Shown in pieces: positions 39,099 through 45,338 of a stretch of 45,338 nt of DNA. The notes under the pieces were generated by a model. That model did no database searches. It had not been told where the DNA came from and saw only the letters and a list, made by a program, of their open reading frames with translations. The DNA lies in contig JADLEQ010000020.1 in NCBI GenBank assembly GCA_020846005.1, positions 1-45,338 of the forward strand. Direction: 5' to 3'. The translations under genes were made by a program, and so were the position numbers. This DNA is from Polyangiaceae bacterium (GTDB lineage Bacteria; Myxococcota_A; Polyangia; Polyangiales; Polyangiaceae). Position 1 is the stretch's first letter. The number at the start of each line of letters is the position of its first letter.

Positions 39099-41208
39099 CC
39101 GGCACCTCGTGACGCAGCAACGCGACGGCGTGCGCGGCCACGTCCGTTCGTCCGCCCGTGACCGGCCCGAGCGCGCGCCCCGAGGTCCGCAGCACGACCG
39201 TCCACGCGCCGGGCTCGTGGAGCGGAGGGAGGGTCACCTCGGCGAGCGCCTCCGAGGCGTTCAGCAGCACGAGGTGAGTGGCGCCGGCGAGCTTGCGCCC
39301 GCGCTCGTCGAGCTCGTCGGAGGCGTCGCCGTGGATCAACATCCCGAGGAAGCGCATCGCCGGGTTCTGCCAGTCGCCGACCGTCATCTCCGTGCCGTCC
39401 TGCCGGAGCCAGAGGACATCCTTCACGGCCCTCCCCGCCAGCGGGTCCCCGGCGAAGAAGCGGCGACGACGGAACGCCGGGTTCGCGCGGCGGAGCGCGA
39501 AGACGCGGCGCGTGAACTCGAGCAGCTCGCGCGCCTCGTCGTCGAGCTCCCAGTCGAGCCACGCGAGCTCGTTGTCCTGGCAGTAGACGTTGTTGTTCCC
39601 GCGCTGGGTTCGCCCGAGCTCGTCCCCGTGGGAGAGCATGGGGACGCCCTGCGCAAACGCCAGCGTGGCGAGCAGGCTCTTCATCACGCGGCGCCGCAGC
39701 GCGCAGACCTCCGGCGTGGGCTCCCCCTCGCCGCCCCAGGCCCGCGACCAGTCGACCGGAGCGCCGTCCCGCCCCTCCTCGCCGTTCGCCGCGTTGAGCT
39801 TCCGTTCGTGGGTGACCAGATCGCGGAGCGTCATCCCATCGTGGCAGGTGACGAAGTTGATGCTCGCGTGCGGCCCGCGGTCGCCACGGAAGATGTCGCT
39901 CGACCCACCGAGGCGCGACGCGAGCTCGGAGACCTGCCCCGGGTCGCCGCGGACGAAGCGCCGCACGGCGTCACGGAAGCTGCCGTTCCACTCGGCCCAC
40001 CCGGAGGGGAAGCGCCCGAGCTGCCAGCCCCCGTGCGCCACGTCCCACGGCTCCGCGATGAGCTTCACCCGGGAGAGGACCGGATCCTGCTGGACCAGCG
40101 CGAAGAACGCCGCGCGGGGGTCGAAGCCGTCGTGCCCTCGCGCGAGCGTCGTCGCGAGGTCGAAGCGGAAGCCGTCGACGTGGTACTCGGTGACGAAGTG
40201 GCGGAGAGAGTCGACCACGAGCTGGAGCGCGCGCGGGTGGCGCGTGTCGAGCGCCGCGCCGCAGCCGGTGGTGTCGACGTAGCGGCGCCGGTCGCCCTCG
40301 CGCAGGCGGTAGTACGTCGCGTTGTCGACGCCGCGGAGCGAGAGCGTGGGCCCGAGCTCGTCCCCCTCGCAGGTGTGGTTGTAGACCACGTCGAGCAGCA
40401 CCTCGATGCCGACGCGGTGCAGCGCCTTCACCAGCGTCTTCAGCTCGGTGACCTGGGCGCCCAGCGACGAGGTGGCGAAGCGCGCGTCCGGTGCGAAGAA
40501 GCCGAGCGTCGAGTACCCCCAGTAGTTCGAGAGCCCCCGATCGTGCACCGCGCGCTCGGTGACGCGGTGGTGCACCGGCAGCAGCTCCACGGCCGTGACG
40601 CCGAGCGACACCAGGTGATCGAGGATGGCGTCGCTCGCGAGGCCGAGGTAGGTGCCGCGCAGGTGCGGCGGCACGCCGGGGTGCCGGGCCGTCATGCCCT
40701 TCACGTGGCACTCGTAGATGACGGTGCGACTCCACGGGACGGCGGGCGGGCGGTCGTCGCTCCAGGTGAAGGCGCCGTCGACGACGACGCTCTTCGGCAC
40801 GTACGGGGCGCTGTCGAGCGCCGAGAGAGAGAGGTCGGTCTCGGGGTGGGAGGGATCGTAGCCGTGGAGCGCGTCATGCCACCGCACGTCTCCGGCGATG
40901 GCGCGCGCGTACGGGTCGACGAGCAGCTTGCGCGGGTTGAACCGGTGCCCGGCGCGGGGATCGTACGGGCCGTGGACGCGGTACCCGTAGAGCTGCCCCG
41001 GGCGCACGTCCGGCAGGTAGGCGTGGAAGACATCCGCGTGTCGCTCCTCGAGCGGGACGCGCACCCGCTCCCGCGCGGCGTCCGGCGCGTCGAAGAGGCA
41101 GAGCTCGACGTGCGTCGCGTTCTCGCTGTAGACGGCGAAGTTCGTGCCCTCGCCGTCCCACACGGCGCCGAGGGGAGCGGGATCACCGGGCCAGACGCGC
41201 AGGCTCAC
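39082..41208 (-). CDS. glgX: Glycogen debranching enzyme (isoamylase type)
   Basis: A 708-residue GH13 enzyme hydrolysing alpha-1,6 branches. It starts with VWPGDPAPLGAVWDGEGTNFAVYSENATHVELCLFD (CBM48-like), then WSRTVIYECHVKGMTARHPGVP, LSNYWGYSTLGFFAPDARF, nucleophile D350 in VDGFRFDLATTLARG, acid/base E386 in KLIAEPWDVA, and INFVTCHDGMTLRDLVTHERKLN with the third Asp. The GNNNVYCQDNELAWLDW block is diagnostic of GlgX/TreX. GTG 41208 overlaps the glgE stop as GTGA, which sets the start. Full length, expected active, cytoplasmic. Confidence 0.95.
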   Translation of the reverse strand: MSLRVWPGDPAPLGAVWDGEGTNFAVYSENATHVELCLFDAPDAARERVRVPLEERHADVFHAYLPDVRPGQLYGYRVHGPYDPRAGHRFNPRKLLVDPYARAIAGDVRWHDALHGYDPSHPETDLSLSALDSAPYVPKSVVVDGAFTWSDDRPPAVPWSRTVIYECHVKGMTARHPGVPPHLRGTYLGLASDAILDHLVSLGVTAVELLPVHHRVTERAVHDRGLSNYWGYSTLGFFAPDARFATSSLGAQVTELKTLVKALHRVGIEVLLDVVYNHTCEGDELGPTLSLRGVDNATYYRLREGDRRRYVDTTGCGAALDTRHPRALQLVVDSLRHFVTEYHVDGFRFDLATTLARGHDGFDPRAAFFALVQQDPVLSRVKLIAEPWDVAHGGWQLGRFPSGWAEWNGSFRDAVRRFVRGDPGQVSELASRLGGSSDIFRGDRGPHASINFVTCHDGMTLRDLVTHERKLNAANGEEGRDGAPVDWSRAWGGEGEPTPEVCALRRRVMKSLLATLAFAQGVPMLSHGDELGRTQRGNNNVYCQDNELAWLDWELDDEARELLEFTRRVFALRRANPAFRRRRFFAGDPLAGRAVKDVLWLRQDGTEMTVGDWQNPAMRFLGMLIHGDASDELDERGRKLAGATHLVLLNASEALAEVTLPPLHEPGAWTVVLRTSGRALGPVTGGRTDVAAHAVALLRHEVPGAPDD

Positions 41209-43214
41209 GCCGGCTCCGGGACGTGGACGCGGAGGACGTGGCCCACCCGCTCCTTCGGGTCGAGCCGGACCCAGCCCTTCGCGCCGCGCCACGTCCACCG
41301 CTCACCGGTGAGCAGATCCTCGACGACGTAGGGTTGCTCGGGCGCGATGCCGAGCGCCTCGATCGGCACCTCGACGAACGCCTCGGCGGGCTCACGCGGG
41401 TCGAGGTTCACGGCGACGAGCAGCTCGTCTCCGGGGAAGCTCCTCCAGTAGGCCAGCAGGTGCGGCGAGTCGTGCGCGAGCAGGCGCAGGTTGCCGAGGT
41501 GCTGCAGCGCCGGGTGCTCGCGCCGCACGAGGTTCAGCCGGCGCACGTCCTCGCGGACGTCCCCGGGCGCCTCGCGCCGCAGCGTCTTCAGCTCGTACTT
41601 CTCGCTGTCGAGGTACTCCTCGCTCTCCTCGCGGACGGGCGTCGCGTCACACAGCTCGAAGCCGGAGTAGATGCCGTAGACGGGCACCAGCGTCCCGGCG
41701 AGGAGGAGCCGGATGCGGAAGGCGTTGCGTCCACCCCGCTGCAGGTACTCGTGGAGGATGTCCGGGGTGTTCGCGAAGAAATGGGGGCGGTAGTACTCCG
41801 TCACCGGGGGGCGCGCGTACTCCTCGAGGAACGGCTCCAGCTCCTCGCGCGTGTTCTTCCACGTGAAATACGTGTAGCTCGTGGTGAAGCCGAGCTTCGC
41901 CAGCGCGAGCATGCGCTTCGGTCGCGTGAAGGCCTCGCTCAGGAAGACCACCTCGGGGTGCCGCGCCTGGACCTCGGCGAGGCACCACTCCCAGAACGCC
42001 AGCGGCTTGGTGTGCGGGTTGTCGACGCGGAAGATCCGCACCCCTCGCTGGATCCAGAAGAGGAGGATGTCGCGGCAGGCCTCCCAGAGCCGCTCGCGAT
42101 CGGCGCACCAGAAGTCGAACGGGACGATGTCCTCGTACTTCTTGGGCGGGTTCTCCGCGTGCCGGATGGTGCCGTCGGCGCGCACGTGGAACCACTCCGG
42201 GTGCTCCTCGACCCACGGGTGGTCCGGCGCGCACTGGAGCGCGTAGTCGAGCGCGATCTCGAGCCCGTGATCGCGCGCCGCCCGGACCAGGTGCTCGAAG
42301 TCGCCCAACGTGCCGAGCTCCGGGCAGACGGCGGTGTGCCCGCCCTCGACCGCGCCGATCGCCCACGGGCTCCCCACGTCGCCCGGCCGCGCCACCGGGG
42401 CGTTGTTGCGCCCCTTGCGGTGCGCCCGCCCGATCGGATGGATGGGCGGCAGGTAGAGTACGTCGAAGCCGAGCTCGGCGAGCTCCGGGAGCCGCGCCTC
42501 CACGTCCTGGAAGGTGCCGTGCCGCCCCTCGACCGGCGACTGAGAGCGCGGGAACAGCTCGTACCACGCCGAGAAGCGCGCGATCGTTCGATCGACGACC
42601 ACCTCGTAGACCGCGGAGCGGACCAGGTCGTGCGCGGCGTGCGGGCCCCAGGTCGCGCGCAGCAGCTCGTGATCGAAGGCCGCCTCGAGCCGAGCCTCGA
42701 CCGGAGCCGCCTCGTCGGCGAGGCGCGCGGCGGCGGATCGCAGCGTCGCGGCCGCTCCGCCCGGATCGGCGGACGCGCGCGCGCGGAGCAGCCGGGCTCC
42801 CTCGAGGAGCTCGGGCGCGGCGTCCTGCCCGGCGTCGACGCGCTTCTTCAGCTCCTCGCGGAAGGTGCGGAATCGGTCGGGCCACCCCTCGACGCAGAAC
42901 GCCCAGCGACCGACTCGGTCGAGCGGGAGCGACGCCGTCCAGCGGTCGGCCTCGAAGTCGTACGCCAGCGGCTGCTCCTCGAACGACTCCGCCCCGGGCG
43001 CTCGCCAGAGCACGCGCGCCGCGACCAGGTCATGGCCGTCCTTGAAGATGTCCGCCCCCACCTCGAGCGTCTCGCCGAGGAAGCGCTTGACCGGGTGCCG
43101 GCCGCCGTCGAGCGCCGGGGAGATCCCCTCGAGGACCACCCGCTCCCGGCAGCGAGCGGACTCCAGGGTGATGCGGGGGACCTCGGGCGGCGGGAGGAGG
43201 CTGGCGCGTGACAC
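41205..43214 (-). CDS. glgE: Alpha-1,4-glucan:maltose-1-phosphate maltosyltransferase
   Basis: A 669-residue GH13 subfamily 3 enzyme that elongates alpha-glucan using maltose-1-phosphate. Diagnostic blocks are SAWYELFPRSQSP, LPPIHPIGRAHRKGRNN, VGSPWAIGAVEGGHTAVCPELGT, and PEWFHVRADGTIRHAENPPKKYEDI. The catalytic set is D398 in FRVDNPHTKPLAFWEW, E427 in FLSEAFTRPKRM, and Asp in FFANTPDILHEYLQ. The frame is open to 43322. I chose GTG 43214 because the protein then begins just before the RITLESARCRERVVLEGISPALDGG block, where GlgE proteins usually start. It is the first gene of the glg cluster, divergent from the 2Fe-2S protein gene. The partner enzymes TreS and maltokinase are not in the window. 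Confidence 0.94.
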   Translation of the reverse strand: MSRASLLPPPEVPRITLESARCRERVVLEGISPALDGGRHPVKRFLGETLEVGADIFKDGHDLVAARVLWRAPGAESFEEQPLAYDFEADRWTASLPLDRVGRWAFCVEGWPDRFRTFREELKKRVDAGQDAAPELLEGARLLRARASADPGGAAATLRSAAARLADEAAPVEARLEAAFDHELLRATWGPHAAHDLVRSAVYEVVVDRTIARFSAWYELFPRSQSPVEGRHGTFQDVEARLPELAELGFDVLYLPPIHPIGRAHRKGRNNAPVARPGDVGSPWAIGAVEGGHTAVCPELGTLGDFEHLVRAARDHGLEIALDYALQCAPDHPWVEEHPEWFHVRADGTIRHAENPPKKYEDIVPFDFWCADRERLWEACRDILLFWIQRGVRIFRVDNPHTKPLAFWEWCLAEVQARHPEVVFLSEAFTRPKRMLALAKLGFTTSYTYFTWKNTREELEPFLEEYARPPVTEYYRPHFFANTPDILHEYLQRGGRNAFRIRLLLAGTLVPVYGIYSGFELCDATPVREESEEYLDSEKYELKTLRREAPGDVREDVRRLNLVRREHPALQHLGNLRLLAHDSPHLLAYWRSFPGDELLVAVNLDPREPAEAFVEVPIEALGIAPEQPYVVEDLLTGERWTWRGAKGWVRLDPKERVGHVLRVHVPEPA

Positions 43215-43384
43215 GGCGGCGACCTCAGTCGAGACCGGAAGCGCGCGAAACGCAACCTCGGAGTCGGCAGGCCACGACGAGCGACGGCGCGCCGCGCTCG
43301 CCCGGCCCCACCGCGACGGCACGCGCGCGCGCCGGCCGTGGCGCTCCTCCCTCCTGGTGGGCGCGCCGCTGGTCGCGCCCGAGT

Positions 43385-43413
43385 TTGACCGCTCCGCCGC
43401 CGCGCTCTACGGT
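43385..43413 (+). promoter_or_regulatory. Promoter of the molybdo-hydroxylase genes
   Basis: TTGACC (43385-43390), 17-nt spacer, TACGGT (43408-43413), 29 nt before ATG 43443. Good -35, fair -10. The remaining divergent gap 43215-43384 shows nothing else. Confidence 0.5.
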
Positions 43414-43442
43414 CGAGGCTCGCGTCGAGGTCGCCGGGTCGC

Positions 43443-43976
43443 ATGAGGCAACTCCAAGCTCTCCAGCTCACCGTCAACGGCGACGCCGTCGAGCTGGCCG
43501 TGCCCGCGCACTGGACGCTCCTCGAGGCGCTCCGCTATCGGCTGGGCCTCACGGGTACCAAGCAGGGCTGCGACAAGGGCGACTGCGGCGCGTGCACGGT
43601 GCTGCTCGATGGCGAGCCCGTCCTCGCCTGCCTCACCCTCGCCGTCACCGTGGAGGGGCGCGACGTGACGACGATCGAGGGGCTGACGCCGCTCCACCTC
43701 CGCGCTGGGGGGACGGGGCCGGATCCGCTGCAGGACGCCTTCGACCGCTCCGGCGCGCTCCAGTGCGGGTTCTGTCAGCCGGGGATGATCCTGAGCGCCA
43801 AGGCGCTGCTCGCGCGCACGCCGCGCCCGACGCGCCAGGAGATCTTGCACGCGTTGAGCGGCAACCTGTGCCGCTGCACGGGATACACCCAGATCGTGCA
43901 GGCGGTGGAGCTCGCCGCCGCCGAGGCCGCGGGCGAGCCTCCCGCGCCGACGCACGCTGCGGCCGAGCCCGCGTGA
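43443..43976 (+). CDS. 2Fe-2S subunit of a xanthine dehydrogenase/CO dehydrogenase-type enzyme
   Basis: A 177-residue protein carrying two [2Fe-2S] clusters. The N-terminal plant-type ferredoxin domain has GCDKGDCGACTVLLDG with a distal Cys in VLACLT. The C-terminal helical domain has QCGFCQPGMIL and GNLCRCTGY. All eight cluster cysteines are present. It passes electrons from a molybdenum cofactor subunit to FAD in molybdo-hydroxylases (CoxS/XdhC-operon type). The catalytic molybdopterin and FAD subunits are not in the window. ATG 43443. XdhC follows 49 bp downstream on the same strand, so the rest of the enzyme may be further right or unlinked. Confidence 0.92.
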   Translation: MRQLQALQLTVNGDAVELAVPAHWTLLEALRYRLGLTGTKQGCDKGDCGACTVLLDGEPVLACLTLAVTVEGRDVTTIEGLTPLHLRAGGTGPDPLQDAFDRSGALQCGFCQPGMILSAKALLARTPRPTRQEILHALSGNLCRCTGYTQIVQAVELAAAEAAGEPPAPTHAAAEPA

Positions 43977-44025
43977 TCGCCGGGCGCGCGCGCCTCGTGC
44001 GCCCGAGCCGCGCCCCGGTACGCTG

Positions 44026-44985
44026 ATGGCGCTCGAGCTCGATCGGCTGGTCGGAGAGGTGCGCCGCCAGGGGGTCGTGGTGCGGATCGTGGTCACGCAC
44101 GCCGAGGGGTCGGTGCCGCGGAACGCGGGGACGGCGATGCTGGTCGGTCGCGACGTGACGCAGGGCACGATCGGCGGCGGCGCGCTCGAGCACCAGGCGA
44201 TCGTGGCCGCGCGCGGGCTGCTCGAGGCCGAGGGCGCGTGGGCGAGGCAGGCGCTCGCGCTCGCGCTCGGTCCCGCGCTCGGGCAGTGCTGCGGCGGCGC
44301 CGTGCGCCTCCTGCTCGAGCGGTTCTCCCTGCACGAGGTCGAGGCGCTCGAGGCGCTCCGCGGCGCCGTGCCGGCGTTCGTGCGCCCGCCCGAGGGCGCG
44401 CGGCCGCCTGCGCACGCGCTCGAGTCTCCCGCGGTGCCGGAGGCGACCGTCGCGGCGGCGCGGCGCAGCGCGGGCGTGGCGGGCGCGATCGGCGTCGAGG
44501 GCTGGCTCGTAGAGGCGTGGGAGCCGAGCGCGGCGCCGGTCTGGATCTGGGGCGCGGGGCACGTCGGGCGGGCGCTGGTCGGCGCGCTCGAGGGGCTCCC
44601 GCTCCGGCTCACGTGGCTCGACGACGCGCCGGAGCGCTTCCCCGAGCGGCTCCCGCAGGGTGTCGAGCCGGTGGTCGTGGCGTCCCCCGCCGCGGCGGCC
44701 GAGGCCGCGCCAGCAGGCGCGACCCACTACGTGCTCACGTACTCGCACGCGCTCGACCTCGAGCTGTGCCACCGGATCCTCTCGCGCCCCTTCGCCCACC
44801 TCGGCCTGATCGGCTCCGCGACGAAGCGCGCCCGCTTCGAGCGACGCCTGCTCGAGCTCGGCCACGCGCCGGCGGTCGTCGCGCGCGTGGAGTGTCCGAT
44901 CGGCGACCCCGCGCTCGGCAAGGAGCCCCAGGCCATCGCCCTCGGCGTCGCGGCGTCGCTCCTGCGGCGGCTGCGGGCTGGGTAG
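44026..44985 (+). CDS. xdhC: Molybdenum-cofactor insertion/sulfuration protein XdhC
   Basis: A 319-residue chaperone that binds Moco and helps its sulfuration and insertion into xanthine-dehydrogenase-type enzymes. The N-terminal XdhC/CoxI domain shows VVTHAEGSVPRNAGTAMLV, GTIGGGALEHQAI and LGQCCGGAVRLLLE (the Cys pair C-C is the likely Moco ligand). The C-terminal Rossmann domain begins PVWIWGAGHVGRALVGAL and contains YSHALDLELC, HLGLIGSATKRARF and CPIGDPALGKEPQAIALGVAASLL, the family's closing signature. Length is normal. It pairs with the 2Fe-2S subunit upstream. ATG 44026 lacks a strong Shine-Dalgarno. Confidence 0.93.
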   Translation: MALELDRLVGEVRRQGVVVRIVVTHAEGSVPRNAGTAMLVGRDVTQGTIGGGALEHQAIVAARGLLEAEGAWARQALALALGPALGQCCGGAVRLLLERFSLHEVEALEALRGAVPAFVRPPEGARPPAHALESPAVPEATVAAARRSAGVAGAIGVEGWLVEAWEPSAAPVWIWGAGHVGRALVGALEGLPLRLTWLDDAPERFPERLPQGVEPVVVASPAAAAEAAPAGATHYVLTYSHALDLELCHRILSRPFAHLGLIGSATKRARFERRLLELGHAPAVVARVECPIGDPALGKEPQAIALGVAASLLRRLRAG

Positions 44986-45041
44986 GGGCGGGGGGACACT
45001 CTCGCCCGGCCGGGGTAGGGGGGCGACGCCAGCGTCGCGAC

Positions 45042-45284
45042 GTGCGGGGGGTGGGGGGGAGACCCACCAACGTCATCCACGCGCCGAGCGGGGCCGCGTG
45101 GAAGGTGCGGGCGCGCTCGGGGCGCTTCCTGACGCCGTACCGTTCCGCCTTGGACGATGAGTACGTCTACTGGACGGAGGACGGGAGCTCGACCAAGCCG
45201 CCGATCACTCGCTGGGTCACGCACCTCGTCCGCGTGCGCCTGACGCCCGAGGCGCTGGACGCCTTCGCGGAGCGAGTGAAGTGA
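45042..45284 (+). CDS. Small hypothetical protein
   Basis: An 80-residue open frame from GTG 45042 (GTG 45051 is also possible) to TGA 45284. It reads as a compact soluble protein: VIHAPSGAAWKVRARSGRFL, YVYWTEDGSSTKPPITRWVTHLV, LTPEALDAFAERVK. Codon third positions are G/C-rich and the sequence is not low-complexity, so it is probably real. I do not recognise a family. It lies 56 bp after xdhC; the gap holds a 7-bp hairpin (45023-45038) without a T-run. After 45284 nothing is visible to the window end. Confidence 0.5.
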   Translation: MRGVGGRPTNVIHAPSGAAWKVRARSGRFLTPYRSALDDEYVYWTEDGSSTKPPITRWVTHLVRVRLTPEALDAFAERVK

Positions 45285-45338
45285 GCGCCTGAGCCCGGGG
45301 CGGCGGCCGGGGGGGCGGTGATGGTGGCGTCGTTGTGC

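Overview
The window is very GC-rich (third codon positions nearly all G or C) and dense with lipoproteins carrying long Gly/Ser/Ala linkers. It also has a PilZ-domain protein of a type common in myxobacteria, OmpA proteins with thrombospondin-3 repeats, formylglycine-generating-enzyme (FGE)-fold lipoproteins and a complete FtsEX-EnvC module. Together these point to a Gram-negative delta-proteobacterial lineage, most likely Myxococcota (Polyangia). This is inferred from gene content; there is no rRNA in the window. No tRNA, rRNA, CRISPR array, intact insertion sequence or prophage was seen.

Layout. 0-2.5 kb (minus): an ECF sigma factor overlaps a polytopic Cys-rich membrane protein, followed by a TolC-family efflux lipoprotein that runs off the left edge. 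2.9-3.8 kb: a decayed DNA methyltransferase. 3.8-9.0 kb: an M14 carboxypeptidase, a coupled GNAT/PlsC acyltransferase pair and a large lipoprotein. 9.3-11.7 kb: an extensin-like/M15-fold lipoprotein, then about 1 kb without a convincing intact gene. 11.7-14.9 kb (minus): ftsE-ftsX-envC-like-lipoprotein, tightly overlapped. 15-20 kb (plus): a formyltransferase-like protein lacking the usual catalytic Asn, a PilZ protein, and a 1005-residue fusion of an HEXXH peptidase, a TolB-like propeller and an outer-membrane barrel with an RGY motif. 20-24 kb (minus): an OmpA/TSP3 protein followed by two Cys-rich lipoproteins, all joined by ATGA overlaps. 24-28 kb: an FGE-fold lipoprotein coupled to a CapA-like lipoprotein, and divergently an L,D-transpeptidase. 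28-34 kb: a broken methyltransferase, an FG-GAP/UnbV lipoprotein, a pectate-lyase-like lipoprotein and UDP-glucose 6-dehydrogenase. 34-43 kb (minus): an alpha-glucan cluster glgE-glgX-(FGE-fold lipoprotein)-(GH13 lipoprotein)-glgB. 43-45.3 kb (plus): a 2Fe-2S molybdo-hydroxylase subunit, XdhC and a small hypothetical protein.

How the genes fit together. Most genes concern the envelope: peptidoglycan remodelling and division (ftsEX-envC, L,D-transpeptidase, extensin-like, OmpA), outer-membrane or secreted lipoproteins, and polysaccharide (alpha-glucan by the GlgE route, UDP-glucuronate, pectate lyase). Start sites fall into translationally coupled ATGA/GTGA junctions inside operons, one clear Shine-Dalgarno start (4988), and a recurrent class where a TAnnnT-like -10 hexamer lies only 6-12 nt before the start codon, which suggests leaderless or nearly leaderless transcripts. 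Two genes are broken by stops or frameshifts. Function assignments rest on motifs read by eye; no database search was possible.
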